DNA from: Ceratotherium simum simum
Lineage: Eukaryota; Chordata; Mammalia; Perissodactyla; Rhinocerotidae
DNA: 64,000 bases
NCBI RefSeq assembly: GCF_000283155.1
Contig: NW_004454207.1
Span: forward strand, 11,852,532-11,916,531
Direction: 5' to 3'
The translations under genes and the position numbers were made by a program. The notes under the pieces were generated by a model. The model worked only from the letters and a program-made list of their open reading frames with translations, had not been told where the DNA came from and searched no databases. This document shows, in pieces, positions 1-11,372 of the stretch. Within the stretch, counting starts at the first letter, position 1, and each line of letters opens with the position of its first letter.

Positions 1-128
1 GGTTGTAATTAGTATTTTGGTGGTGAACATGATGTAGTCCATGCAGAAATAGAAGTACAATGATGTACACCTGAAATTTTTGCAATGTTATAAACCAATG
101 TTACTGCAATAAACAAACTCCTTGAGCC
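1..128 (+). mobile_element. L1 3' end (5' part outside window)
   Basis: The 3' terminal part of a LINE-1, running in from the left edge and ending in an A-rich tail at about 129. It carries the same terminal block as the L1 3' ends at 61,336-61,700 (+) and 10,121-10,347 (-): a run containing GTACACCTGAAATTT, then ATGTTATAA and CAATAAA. The CAATAAA just before the tail resembles the L1 polyadenylation signal. No coding sequence remains inside the window. Confidence 0.8.
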
Positions 129-316
129 ATCAAAAAAAAAAAAAAAAAGAAAAAAATAAGTAGCACCAGTCATTCTCCAAAAAAAAAAAAAAAAAGTTTC
201 AGCACATCTATACAACGCAACACTGTTTCTCAGTGTGTGTGCATGTATGAAGATTGGCAACAGATGTTAGCTCAAAAAAAAAAGGGGAAAAAATAAAATA
301 AATAAAATCTTTAAAA
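129..316 (+). repeat. A-rich stretch with an ERE tail fragment
   Basis: Several A-runs separated by short unique text. At about 250-275 there is a match to the 3' repeat module of the ERE SINE (GATTGGCAACAGATGTTAGC), followed by another A-rich tail. I read this as an L1 poly(A) tail that received a badly truncated or degraded ERE, or as a recombinant tail. There is no intact SINE head. Confidence 0.5.
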
Positions 317-1466
317 AAAAAAACATTTAAATAGCTTCATGGATATATTAAAAGAAATAGCCTTGCTTCCCTAGAGCTATCTGGTAAAAATGTATTTTTA
401 TGAACTCAATTGACTTAACAGAAAAAAGTTTTATGAACTTTAAAATGAACATTACATTTTATTTTCGCAATTTCAAAATTGCTTCTCATGTTATACGTTT
501 AAATTACTTTTACTCATTTTAACTGATGTTTATATAATTTTTGATATTCTTTTTTAGTTTGAATGATTAATAAACACATTTCTATGGAGCAACATTATCT
601 ATATGTTTGTTACTTTAATGTTTGTGCATCATTCCTTGTGTTAATGTACCACAAATTTTGTCATTCCCCAACTAGTGGGCATTTTTATCCAACTAGTATA
701 TAATTTTGTTCTTTTCTAATTTGAGGTTTTTCATCTGAATATGGTCCTAAAAGTATATATACCAGTTCAAAGTGTCATGACTCTTGTAATAGATTGTCAG
801 GCTGTTCCCCACATAAAATCAATGGGAGGTGCAGGTAGCAATGCCCACTGTATTTAATCTTCGACATCATCAGTTGTAGGGCACACTACTGTTTTCTGTA
901 TTACATAGAAAGTAAAAAAAAGCTGCCAATTCAATGGTGACTTGATGTTATGATGCCATCTATCATAAGAGGCATCCTGATCCCAAAGAAATTAAAATGT
1001 TAAGAAATGTGCATATTACTATCATTTAAATGCACGATTTTTTCAATGCTCCACTAACCCTGGTTATATCAGCATTTTTCTTTTGATAGTTTAAGTTTAA
1101 TGTGTATATGATGTTCCTGAAATGTTTAAATTTGCATTCTAACTACTACTAAAGCTGAGCATTTTTTTCCATGGGATGATTTCCTCATATGTAAGTTGGC
1201 TCTTCATATCCATTTATTAGCAGGGGGGAGAATTTTATGAATGTTTATATATATTAGAGTAGTAAGAGAAGTTAGCAGATATGTTGGACACACATTGAGC
1301 TTCTCCCACCCTGTTCTGCTTCTCCCCTTTGTGTTTGCCGTATTACATTTTGAACGGCAAAAGGCATTTAATTTTATACATTTAAGTTGATCTATAATCA
1401 AAATCTCCATTTCTTAAATAATCAGAAATGCATCTCCTCTCTGAATAGCATGAAAATATGATATGG
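317..1466. other. Unassigned AT-rich DNA
   Basis: No gene, RNA or repeat recognised. AT-rich with frequent stops on both strands. Very old, unrecognisable repeats are likely. Confidence 0.5.
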
Positions 1467-1481
1467 CATTTTATACCTTTT

Positions 1482-1774
1482 TTTTTTTTGTGAGGAACAT
1501 CAGCCCTGAGCTAACATCCATACTAATCCTCCTCTTTTTGCTGAGGAAGACCAGCTCTGAGCTAACATCTATTGCAAATCCTCCTCCTTTTTTTTCCCCC
1601 AAAGCCCCAGTAGGTAGTTGTATGTCGTAGTCACACATCCTTCTAGTTGCTATATGTGGGACACTTCCTCAGCATGGCCAGAGAAGCAGTGCATCGCTGC
1701 GCACCCGGGATCCGAACCCGGGCCTCCAGTAGCGGAGCATGAGCACTTAACCCCTAAGCCACAGGGCCAGCCCC
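1482..1774 (-). mobile_element. ERE SINE, long form
   Basis: Reverse-strand ERE. Reading the minus strand from 1774: a tRNA-like head starting GGGGCTGGCCCTG, a pol III B-box-like GGTTCGGATCC, a linker ending at GGGGCTTT, an A-rich stretch, two imperfect copies of the roughly 42-bp 3' module (each with GATGTTAGCTCAGG or a close variant) and a poly(A) tail (T-run on the plus strand). Flanks carry a 15-bp target-site duplication with one mismatch: CATTTTATACCTTTT (1467-1481) and CATTTTCTACCTTTT (1775-1789). This is the long structural class, with linker plus both 3' modules. Confidence 0.92.
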
Positions 1775-2059
1775 CATTTTCTACCTTTTTATGTTCTTTT
1801 ATATTAACTCTTCATTCCAACTCAGATTTATTGCAGTGTGTAGTTTGACGTTTGGCTTGAGTTTACATTGATGAGTATCCATATTGCCTTCCAGGTTTCC
1901 CAACAAGATGTGTTAAATTTGTGTTCCTTTTTCCATAATTCAGTAGCTTCTAGCTTCTCACATATATATCTTATAAGTTGTAGATGTAAAAATATGGTTT
2001 ACATATGTTTATTAAGCATGTCACAATCTCCTACAATTTCAATAGCTCTTTGTGAGAGA

Positions 2060-2212
2060 TAAGGCAGAAATATCCTATTTTGCAAATGAAGAAACTTAAT
2101 TCAGAAAAATTAAATAAAATGCCCAAAATTACATCATCAACGCATGACAGAGGCATGACAAGAACCATGATGCTTGTCCTGATTCAGAATCTTTCCGTTA
2201 CACCACCATGAT
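2060..2212 (-). mobile_element. MIR SINE fragment
   Basis: Old MIR in reverse orientation. It shows the typical order of a 'bases down to zero, then AATGAAGAAAC' block, a degraded region corresponding to 'CACAGCTAG', and a final 'gaatctttccgttacaccacc' region related to the MIR tRNA-like head. Strongly diverged. Confidence 0.6.
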
Positions 2213-2645
2213 AAACATAGTGATTTGAATATTTTTCAGGAAGCTCTATTGCACTGTCATTCAATGGTTTTACATTTACTAGTCAGTTCTTATATATCTC
2301 TATTTAGAACACATTTTGAGGTTTGAATACATTTGTTAAATCTGAGGGGGACCATCCACCATCATTATATTTTTATTTTTTTAATGTGTATTAGTATTAT
2401 TAGACATGTATTCTTCCAAATGAAAATCACTACTATTTCTTTCAAAATTTATGAATTATCCTACAAAAGTATTAATCTGATTATATTATGTCTATAAAAT
2501 GGCTTAGAAAAACTGCCATCTCTACCATAATTAAGATATATCACCTGATTGTACATCTTTCTTCCTTTTCCCATAGACGTTTATTATATTCTGTAATAAA
2601 TTCCACGTGTCCTGAATTATATTAATACCAAATCATTTTAAAGTT
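2213..2645. other. Unassigned AT-rich DNA
   Basis: Nothing recognised apart from simple AT-richness. Confidence 0.45.
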
Positions 2646-2649
2646 ATTG

Positions 2650-3115
2650 TGAATAGATTATTTATTCACTGTATCTTCAGGCTGTCTTTCATTAATATAT
2701 CATTGTGAAATGAACATTTGTGAATTCACTTTATAGCCTGCAACTTTCCTGCACCAGTTTACTTCCTCATAATTTCTTTGTTAATATCCTAGGACAATCT
2801 AAGCAGACAATTGGTTTCTTTTAAAAAGTGATTTGTTGTCTCTTTTATAGATGTACCTTTAATTTTTCTTTTCTTTACAAGGAGCTATTGCTAGCATTTC
2901 TAATACAATGTCTAATGAGGGTTGTTTCAAGTGGCAATACCAAAGTTCTCTCCTTTTAAAACAATAACTCCATTATTTTCTATGTCATTTAGTTTTAAAT
3001 ATAATCTGTGGATATTTGATTTTTTTTGTTTAAATTAGTAATTGATATTTTCTTATATGACTTCTTGGCATCTACTGAGATAATGTGATTTTACCTTTTG
3101 GTGTAAAGAATGCCT
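2650..3115 (-). mobile_element. Old L1 fragment, ORF2 reverse-transcriptase region
   Basis: Diverged LINE-1 in reverse orientation. The plus strand keeps the order of antisense L1 ORF2 text: 'ctgcaacttt', 'gctagcatttctaatacaatg', 'gagggttgtttcaagtggcaa', and finally 'ggcatctactgagataatgtgatttt', which corresponds to the conserved IDAEKAFD region. There is no open frame; it is a dead fragment. It ends next to an L2 3' end at 3116. Confidence 0.6.
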
Positions 3116-3240
3116 GAGTTCATTCATGTATTCATTCAATAAACTTTTGTTGAGATCTGCTGTCAGCACTGATAGAGATGCACTGGTGAACAAAGCAGAT
3201 AAAGTCCTCGCTCTCATCAAACTTAATTTTCAGTAGGATG
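3116..3240 (-). mobile_element. L2 3' end
   Basis: Reverse-strand L2 end. It begins with the ATTCATTCAATAAAC-type terminus and continues through 'tgttgagatctgct', 'ggtgaacaaagcaga' and 'cctcgctctcatcaaactta', matching the antisense L2 3' UTR order. Confidence 0.75.
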
Positions 3241-4004
3241 ATAAGTACTTAGTCCAAATGGAAAACTATTCTAATGTAATAATATATTCTGTATGCTAAA
3301 ACTGTATTGAAGAATTCTGGATCCATGGTAGTGAAGAGAAGAGTTAACAATGGGCCTATAACTTGATTCCTTCCTCCTTGGGGGATAGTTGAATCCATTT
3401 TGATCTCAACTAGACATCTTTATAAATATACTGATGAAAATTACTAGCTAGAAGATAAAATAAACTCTTCCAGGACTTATCAAAGGAGTCCTTTTCCCAA
3501 GGTATACCTGATCTGTTTGAATTGTTTATTGTAAATAACTCTGCAGTTTATGGATATGTGAGCTAACTGGAAAATAGAAGTTATTTACCTAGGCCTTTTG
3601 GCTACATGGCTAGTAAGGTCTGAAAACGAGAGACCCCAAAACTAAGTTGATTTCCTGGGCTAACTTCTACCACCAGAGTTAGTCCTCATTCCCACCACAA
3701 ATATATCCTGACATGGAAAAGGGATTAGGCAGCTGCAGCTCATGAATTTGGGCATCCCAGATATCAATGTGCTGTTTGCTGAAGTTCCTTCCATATATCC
3801 TTTGTTAATCATTGGAAATCATAGTTCTAGGTAAGATTCCTGTCTTGCATGAATCTGATTGATCAACAATTTATCCCTGTACGTAGCCATAAGTAAAATG
3901 TGTCATCCTGGGTTTTTCCCAACCTCTCTCAGCAGATATGGCCCCATGTAGTTCCTAACCAAGATGACAATAACCTATTCAGTTTAAAAATCACATATCA
4001 AGTG
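3241..4004. other. Unassigned DNA
   Basis: No gene or repeat recognised with confidence. Includes short stop-ridden frames only. Confidence 0.45.
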
Positions 4005-4095
4005 TCTAGGCATGTGTCAGGCACTGACTAGGGACTAAAAATACAAAGTCAAAGCAATTATGTTTCTGGCCTTCATTCAGTTATAGTCCACTGAG
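4005..4095 (-). mobile_element. L2 fragment
   Basis: Short antisense L2 text: 'catgtgtcaggcactgactagggactaaaaatacaaagtc' followed by 'ctggccttcattcagttatagtcc', the usual order of the L2 3' UTR on the reverse strand. Confidence 0.55.
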
Positions 4096-4519
4096 TCAGG
4101 AGACTCAGCCCCTTGAAAGTTGGAGAATGAAATTTGTCTTGCTGACGTGTCTGGTATGAGGTGTGCCTAAGATGAATGCATGTGGCCCATACACTCACCA
4201 AACTGCACCTTTCTTCAAAACTCTATCACACCACTACCAATGTCTTCACCATTCATATAACAGAGATTCTGACATTATTTCTGTTTCTGGAATCTCTTCC
4301 TTAAGGGAACAGGAGCCTTACCTAGGACTGGAGATAATTTACAGGCCTTACAGAAGCTGTCAGTGCCCAAACTACAGCCCCAGGGCCTACCCTGGAGATC
4401 TCCTACAGTGAGTTCCTGTACAAACTGCTTCCTGTTTCTCTGCCCGCAGGCATTCTCTGCTTGTAGGAGCCTGCTGGGCCTGCACCTGGGACAGCCCAAG
4501 AGTGTGGCATAGTTAATAC
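4096..4519. other. Unassigned DNA, slightly GC-richer
   Basis: No homology recognised. Open frames of 82 codons (+, 4163-4411) and 97 codons (-, 4275-4568) overlap each other on opposite strands. The minus frame runs into the neighbouring LTR, so both are probably chance. Confidence 0.4.
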
Positions 4520-5075
4520 CGTTACTGAACCAGGTTTGTTTTTGCCCATCGCCCAGAAAGCCAATCACTGAGACAACGAGATTGCAGCAGAGAGAGAGTT
4601 TTAATCACAAGGCAGCCAAGTGAGGAGGTGGGAGAATAAATCTGAGATCTGCCTTCCCCAAAATGGGGACTCAGGGATATTTATAGGATAAATAAAGTCT
4701 GAAGTGTGGGGTTAGATGATTGGAGGTGAGGAGAAGTGAAGTAATTGATTATCAGCGCAAGCTTAGTCAAGCTTCATGCCTCTTCATAAGATGCATGATC
4801 ACAAAATGGTGGCATTACCATGATCTGAGAGTGGAGTTTTTAGCTCCTTGATGTCAAAAAGATCATTGGTTGAGCATTTCCACAGGACCAGTTGATGGGT
4901 TGGTGGCCTCAGCCAGCCTGAACTAGAAAAGGGGTCGACTCTCAGTTCCTGAAAGACTCAAGTGCTCCACCTGTTACCATGGTGACCCAAGCATCAGAGA
5001 TGTCATCTATAGGGTGGGTTTTAGTAATGCATTATCTAACTACTTTTGCAAACAAACAACTGAGTATAGTTAAAG
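4520..5075 (-). mobile_element. Solo ERV1-type LTR
   Basis: Reads as a retroviral LTR on the minus strand. It has a long U3, then a TATA box (CCTATAAATATCC, about 4676-4688 on the plus strand), a short R with ATTAAA as probable poly(A) signal (about 4600), U5, and an end close to the gammaretroviral-like TTCAGTAAC (about 4521-4529). No primer-binding site or coding region follows, so it is a solitary LTR. The distal U3 boundary (about 5075) is uncertain and no clean 4-bp duplication was found. The adjoining LTR at 5080 is a different family. Confidence 0.65.
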
Positions 5076-5079
5076 CAAG

Positions 5080-5421
5080 TTGCCCCCCCGACCCACCCCC
5101 CTATTTCCATACCACAAGATCAGCCTCAACCAATGAGGGATTAGAGTTGCTGGATGAGTACCCCAGCTTCCTCCTTCCTTAGTAGAACCATCAATTCTAA
5201 AGCATGTTCCCCATAGTCTCCCAGAGTACTGCTCCCCCCCAACCCCCTTCAGAGTCTGAGCCCAACTGACCACAGGCTTTCCATTTTATTGACTTTCCTC
5301 CTTTCCCCCTCTTATTTCCTCAGTCTCTCACCATACTACTCGGGATTACCTCCCAAATAAACTACTTACACATATAGCCTTGTCTTGAGGTCTGTTTTCA
5401 AAGAATCCAAGCTAAGACAAT
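5080..5421 (+). mobile_element. ERVL-type LTR, 3' part
   Basis: Ends with the block ACCTCCCAAATAAACTAC, 'ccttgtcttgaggtctg', 'aatccaagctaagaca', carrying an AATAAA-type signal (CAAATAAAC). The same terminal order is found in the LTR at 21,850-22,923, so the window holds two copies of this family. The 5' part is diverged and may be cut by the neighbouring ERV1-type LTR. Confidence 0.6.
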
Positions 5422-5794
5422 ATGAATTTTTGCAATTCTCTTAGCTATGACAATCATCTCTCATCAGGGTTAGACCTCATCCCAGGCCCCTTATCCAACA
5501 GCCAGAGATCTCCTAAAGTCAGGACAAATAGACTAGCTGTAATGTCCCCTGTTCTCCTCAATAGATTGGCTAATTTAGGTGTTTAGGTCAGGCTTGTATG
5601 CAATAGCTTCTTTAGGCACTATCTATTAGACTGATGATTAGTAGATGTCAAGACCATTTCTAAAGTCAGATGAATTTTTAAAGCCCAAATACCACTCTGC
5701 AAGGTTTCCCCACTACTCACTACAACAAGCTACAGACCTGTATAACGTAACAGCATTTTTAGCATTGTATTGTTTATATCTGTCAATTCTTTGT
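5422..5794. other. Unassigned DNA
   Basis: No feature recognised. Confidence 0.4.
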
Positions 5795-5903
5795 CTCCTT
5801 TATTACATAATAATAATTTTGAGAATGCAGACCATTTTGTATTCAGTGACTGACACGAAGAGGCTTTCAAAAAAGTTCATGTATAAATGAATAAATAAAT
5901 AGC
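5795..5903 (+). mobile_element. L2 3' end
   Basis: Forward L2 terminus, poorly conserved: 'gagaatgcagaccattttgtattcagtgactg' followed by a degraded 'aataaat' ending in a GAATGA-like tail. The call rests on order rather than identity. Confidence 0.45.
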
Positions 5904-5981
5904 CAATATCCCATTAGACATCACCAAATAGGAGGTCTGTCAGGTTTTTCAAGCTCAGTATATTAAAAACTGAACTCATCA

Positions 5982-6234
5982 GGGGTTGGCCCAGTGGCAT
6001 AGTGGTTAAGTTCGCACGCTCAGCTTCAGCAGCCTGGGGTTTGCAGGTTCGGATCCCAGGCGCAGACCTACACACTGCTTATCAAGCCATGCTGTGGCAA
6101 GCGTTCCACATATAAAGTTATAAAGTAGAGGAGGATGGGCACGGATGTTAGCCCAGGGCCAATCTTCTTCAGCAAAAAGAGGAGGATTGGCAACAGATGT
6201 TAGCTCAGGGCTAATCTTCCTCATACACACACAA
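5982..6234 (+). mobile_element. ERE SINE
   Basis: Forward ERE. Head GGGGTTGGCCCAGTGGCATA, A-box-like segment, B-box GGTTCGGATCC, then two tandem 3' modules (GATGTTAGCCCAGGG; GATGTTAGCTCAGGG), and a CA/A-rich tail. The target-site duplication AAAAACTGAACTCATCA (5965-5981) reappears as AAAAACTGAACCCATCA (6235-6251) with one mismatch. A short duplicated 'ataaagttataaagtagag' lies between the body and the first module. Confidence 0.95.
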
Positions 6235-6251
6235 AAAAACTGAACCCATCA

Positions 6252-6880
6252 TCTCCCACTCCCCAACTTTCTGCTCTTTTGTTTTATTTCATACCTCAGT
6301 GAATGGTATTATCATTGTTTTTATCTTATTGACATATGTTGAAATAGTTAGGTATCCCATTTTACAACTTTAAAAAATTTTACTTAGCTTAAGATATGAT
6401 AGATTATCTCAGCATCTTTGTGTCCACTTATGTGATTATTTTCCATTAAAAACAAGTTATGTAGACTTAAAAATAAAATATACTTTTCTATTTACTAAGA
6501 CCGTTTTCTTCTTTTTTGCATTGTTGAATGATGTAATTTCTAGTTCGAGTCTTTATTTTCTTAGTTTGTCCTGTTCTGATAGTAAACATAGAAACCAATC
6601 GTGGGCAAAGTTTCCTGAGGTCAAGGATTAGACAGAAGGAGTAACACCACACTGAGGTGAACTTGTTGGTATAGTGTCAAGTGACAGGACAGTGGCTGAA
6701 AAATATAAAAATCAAAGAGGAAAGGGAAATGTGAGCAGAATCGAACTCTGATGACAATCAGAATTCTGTCCATATAACAGCCAGGTTTTTAATTTTGTTT
6801 TATTTTTTAGATGTTTGTGGTACCATAGTTGCTATATATGAGTTTATTATTTGGGTTTGGGTTGCTTAACTTATCTTTTA
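6252..6880. other. Unassigned AT-rich DNA
   Basis: No gene or repeat assigned. Confidence 0.4.
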
Positions 6881-7120
6881 CTGTGATAATCAATTTGCTT
6901 GTAAAATTTTCTTTCTCTAATACCAAAATAGCAACTCCTAGTCTCATATTCTGCATTAATAGAATAGACCTTAGATGATCCAATTATTTATTTTTCTGTA
7001 AATGCCTATTAGTTTTATATGTCTTGTTTTGATTTGGTATTTTAATATAGCCGTTGACCTTTCTTGTTCATATTTAATGTTACGATTGATTTTTATATCA
7101 TTCTCTATCACTCTGTGTTC
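6881..7120 (-). mobile_element. Probable old L1 ORF2 fragment
   Basis: Antisense text resembles the L1 ORF2 stretch seen also at about 62,620-62,790. Here 'cctatgtctt'-like and 'gtcttgttttgatttggtattttaatatagccgttgacc' are followed by a 'ttcatatttaatgttacgattgat' segment. Highly diverged; it could be another LINE. Confidence 0.35.
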
Positions 7121-7349
7121 ATTTTTAATGTTTTTATCGACTTTCTCTTTGTATTAATCTGTTTCTGTAGATGACTTCAAAATCCTTAGGCTGAGCCAGA
7201 AGATAATTTGATCTAGTTTTCTAACATCATTATATCCACTAACATTTGTCTGAAGCTCTACATTTCATAAAATATTTTTATGGAGCATTATTGTTTGCAT
7301 GTTAATTCAATTATTTCCCATATTCCCTGGTAGAAATATCAATTTCTAT

Positions 7350-7690
7350 TCCCAATACTTGCCCTGTCTTAATTTTGCATCTGAGTAACCAGGAAATATC
7401 GCTAATGTGGGTGGGCCTCATCCAACCAATTGAAGACCTAAATAGAACAAAAGGGCTAAGAGGGAATTCCTCCTGCCTGACTGCCTGGAGCTGGAACACT
7501 AATTATCTCCTGCCTGCAGACTCCAACTGAAAGATCTCTTTCTGGGTCTCAAGCATTCGGACTGAACTACATCATCGACTCTTCTGAATCTCCAGCTTGC
7601 CAACTGTACATCTTGGGACTTGTCAGCCTTCATAATCACATAATGCAATTCCCTTCCTGATAATCAATCAATCTCTCCATCAATCAATCA

Positions 7691-7737
<47 letters not shown>

Positions 7738-7801
7738 CATATCTATATATGTATATATACATATAGTTTTTTTTCATCCTCTGGAGAACTCTGACTAATA
7801 C
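7350..7801 (+). mobile_element. MLT2-like ERVL LTR
   Basis: Forward LTR fragment. Recognisable order: GTGGGTGGGCCTCATCCAA, 'ccaattgaagacctaaatagaacaaaa', 'attcctcctgcctgactgcc', 'cttgggacttgtcagcc', 'cataatcacataatgcaattcc', a TC/TA microsatellite (7691-7768), and the terminus CTGGAGAACTCTGACTAATA. The 5' end is not clear. The 76-codon-scale frames overlapping it are not genes. Confidence 0.7.
7691..7768. repeat. (TC)n-(TA)n compound microsatellite
   Basis: About 36 bp of nearly pure TC followed by about 40 bp of TA with CATA/GTATA interruptions. It sits at the position where MLT2-type LTRs usually carry a short CTCTCTATATA run, so it appears to have expanded from the LTR itself. Confidence 0.9.
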
Positions 7802-9370
7802 AATCACAAACTAAAAATTACCAATTTATTCTCAGGCAATCCTGAATTAACTGGGTTATTGTTGGGAATGACGTCTGCCATATTGTTTAAACGTCAGAAG
7901 AAGCTCAACTGCTGTCCATTCTATGTAGGTAATAATAGCAGAGCTTCTTCTTAAATCTTAACTATTTCCTATTGTTTTGCCCTCAGTAGAAAAGAAGGCC
8001 CATGCTCCACGGAAGATTCCGTCATATTCCTGAAGATCATTATTAAATCCTTCTCAGGTGTGGTCTCCGTTATTCTGAAGAATTTCACTTTCTTCATCCT
8101 CTCCTCCCTCATAGGTCATAAATTTATTTGTTTTAATATGAACTCTATCCATGTTCTCCCCATACTTTATGTTTTATAAGTAATTAATTGCATAGCATTC
8201 AACTAAGCAAACTTTAATTGAAGAATATTTCCTAATAATTTTCATCAGTTTGTTACTTGTTAGAACCCAGATATCATCTCTGGATTTCCTTATATCTAGA
8301 GGGAAATTCCCTGCTCTGTCTCTCTGGGCCTATTTTATTCCTTCCCTGGTCATCTTTTCCTCCAAATACTTCTCCATTGTACCAGATTCACTTTAAATTC
8401 TGATATTTGTGCCTACATGTGCCAACTCAACCATTATTACAGTCATTCATTTAATATGTAAATAACCTAAAGGAGTCAAACTGGTCAGAACTAGTTGGGG
8501 ACAGAACTGGCCAATGTACGGAGTTACCAGAGACTTTATCAAAGGTTTCTGCTCACTCTCACCATCCCACTCAGCTTATTTTCTGTTGCCCTTTTAAGAA
8601 ACATCCTCTACTCCATCACAAATAACAAATGAGGATATCAAACAACTTACCCCAAACTTACAATTAAAGGATCCCACTTAAAAATTCCTCTAGGGGATAG
8701 CAGCACATTAATAAACCTCTCTCTGAATTACATTCTTCAGGAAAATGGGTACCAATTCATAGTCATCTAGCATACACAGCGTTCCCCTCCACATCTATGA
8801 GCTTTCCTTCTTAATTGAAATTGCTGTTTTAACCTCTCTTTCATTTACCATAGCCCATCTGTCTGTCACAGAAGGAAATTAGATTTGAGAGTGCTTACTT
8901 GTTCTGAAGCCACACTCACTAGTTACCAATATACTCCATACTTCAGGGTATGTACAATTCGATCTTATAGTGAGGCATTCCCTTATTTTGTCATATAAAA
9001 AAAAGCTAATTTATTGATTTGTGATGTCGTTTTAAGTACTGGTACCCTACATTGGAATATTTTTCATCTGTATTTGCACATTTTATGAGTTCTCAAAATT
9101 ATACAAAGCCTTGAGCCCACTTATTATACGAAGAAAAGAAAGTACCTTTGTTTGACTCCTGGTTTCCTATATTGCTAAGTAGATAGGTTTATAACAACTG
9201 GGGAAAGGACTGTTGTTGCTGATATGAACAGCTAGTTCTGCACTGTAATTCTTAAGATATTTTTCTAAAACAGGCAGCTATTTCAGCCAATGCTTTCTTA
9301 ATGGAAGAATTCATAACAAAAATTGTGCATTCATCATGCATGTTATCTTAAAGCTGCAGTCCCCTTTCAG
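7802..9370. other. Unassigned DNA
   Basis: About 1.6 kb without a recognised gene, RNA or repeat. Frames are short and stop-rich on both strands. Confidence 0.4.
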
Positions 9371-9374
9371 TGGC

Positions 9375-9615
9375 AAAGGACTTTGGATTTTGTTAATTCT
9401 TTTTTAATTTTGGGAAAGTAATACACGTACTTGGTAAAAAGTAAAATAATCTAAGAATTTATTATGAAAAACAAAAATCCCTCCTACTTTCTGCCACACA
9501 CATACATCAGTTCCACTCTCCAGAAGCAAACTATTTGTAATAGATTTAATTTTTATTTTTTCTGGTAGCTCTCTTCCCAAATTTATATAAAATTTATTTC
9601 ACTCTACCCTCCTTC
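9375..9615. mobile_element. Possible old L1 3' UTR-like repeat
   Basis: The order 'gggaaagtaatacacgtac', 'ttatgaaaaacaaaaatccctcctac' and 'ttccactctccagaagcaaac' resembles a common mammalian LINE-derived non-coding block. Identity is too low for a firm call. Confidence 0.35.
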
Positions 9616-9899
9616 CAATTTGAGTAGTATTAATTTTAGTCATCTTGGCAAGCTATACCATTCTAAGTTTAAAATCCTTTCCACTTTTATTCCTCTCTCC
9701 ATTGTCTCTTATCTTCCAGATTGCTAAAGAGAAATCTGATGCAAATCTGATTCTATATTTTTTTGCAGGTAAACTCCTGCCCTCATCCTCAAAGCTTTTA
9801 TGACCTTGCTTTCTCAGCTGTGTCCTGACATTTTATAACAAGTCTATCTTTGTCTCTTTCTATTCCTTTACTCCATATCCATTGGATTCCTTCAATATG

Positions 9900-10980
9900 A
9901 TAAACATTTCTTTTTTCAGCTTTAGGAAATATACTTCTAATATGTCATGGATTATTTCTTCCCCTTTATTTTCCATTATCTTTCTAGAAGTCCTATTAGC
10001 CAGATGTTAGTCCTCCCAGATGGATCCTTTGTGTTGCTTATCTTTTATCTTGTATTTTCTATGTATTTTCTCTCTATTCTGAGAGTTCTCCTTGACTTCA
10101 TGTTCTAAAACTTCTATTTATTTATTTATTTATTTATTGTTTATTGCAGTAACATTGGTTTATACTATTGTATAAACTTCAAGTGTATATTATACTTCTA
10201 TTTCTGCATAGATTACATCATGTTCACCACCCAAATACTAGCTACAATCCATCACCACACACATGTGCCTAATTATCCCTTTCGCCCTCCTCCCTCCCCC
10301 CTTCCCCTCTGGTAACCACCAATGCAATTTCTGTCTCTTTGTGTTTGTAAAACTTTTGTTTAGAACTACATGTTGGCAATCACACGTTTAATCCCAAAGA
10401 GCTCTTTTTTGTTCTTTAATTTTATTTTCTTTTCCATATTTTTCTGCTCTTGTGTCATATTCAATATCTTCTCATCACTCTGAAGATACCAACTAGAGAT
10501 TTCTTTGTGTCATTCCGTTTCCAGAACTATCTCTGTTTCTTTCAGGGTTGATTGGTCTCTTATCTCATATCTGTTGCTATTTTTGTCTCATGCCTGGTGG
10601 TCTTTGGTTATACTATCATAATTAAAATTAATTGCTGGTCTACATGTACATCTTATCCTGCTAGACTTCTCCTTGGATAAATAACTTTTTGTACATAGTT
10701 GGGGCTTACTAACTGGCAGACTTCATTTCAGAAGGTGTCCAAATTTAAGAATGAGGATATCAGCATCTACCACAGTAGTCCTATTTTTTCCTAGGCAATT
10801 TGTTCATTTTCCTTAAATAAGTCTTTCAAGTATTTGTGGTTTGTTTATACATTTTTGTTTGGTTTGTTCATTTTTGTCAGAGGGTGAAATGCTAAGTGAC
10901 CTACCCTCTGCCTGCTGAGCATTGTGAGAGTGGGGTGTTGGATTATGGGGAGCCAATTGGCACAATCATTCTGTAGGTAA
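9900..10980. mobile_element. Possible ancient L1-related repeat, interrupted
   Basis: Pyrimidine-rich text with an order I associate with an ancient mammalian LINE 5'-region repeat: 'gccagatgttagtcctcc', 'gagctcttttttgttcttt', 'aactatctctgtttctttcagggttg' and 'gcctggtggtctttgg'. It is interrupted by a younger L1 3' end (10,121-10,347). Family and extent uncertain. Confidence 0.35.
10121..10347 (-). mobile_element. L1 3' end with target-site duplication
   Basis: Reverse-strand, extremely 5'-truncated L1 of about 230 bp. From the tail: a TTTA-repeat tail, GTTTATTGCAGTAAC (antisense of the end seen at 1-128), then 'ttctgcatagattacatcatgttcacc' and a C-rich block. Flanks show TAAAACTTCTATTTA (10,106-10,120) and TAAAACTTTTGTTTA (10,348-10,362), a 15-bp duplication with two mismatches. 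It lies inside an older repeat. Confidence 0.8.
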
Positions 10981-11372
10981 TGTTTCATGTAATCACCTCC
11001 TGCACACTCCTTCCCCTTTTTAAATTACCTTTCCAACTTCCACTTTCCACTGTTGCTGCTAACTTCGAGCCTGGAGCTCTCCAAGGATCATCTGAGAAAA
11101 TGGTGCAGATCCCTTCTTATTTCCTAGTCTGCTGTTTCCTACTTTGTTTTATCAAAAGTTGTAAATCTTATTTCTTGGATGGCATACATTTATTTCTTCT
11201 AGAAATTTGAGATTTTCTTCTATATTTGGGGCTTATTCCTCTACCATCATTTTGTTGCCCTCTCAGGAAGGAGGAAAGAAAAACTTAAGGGCCTGGTCTG
11301 CCTCATGAACCAGAAGTCAGAAAGGATTATTCTGTTGTTCTTCCAATAATGATAAAACATCATCAATCTACA

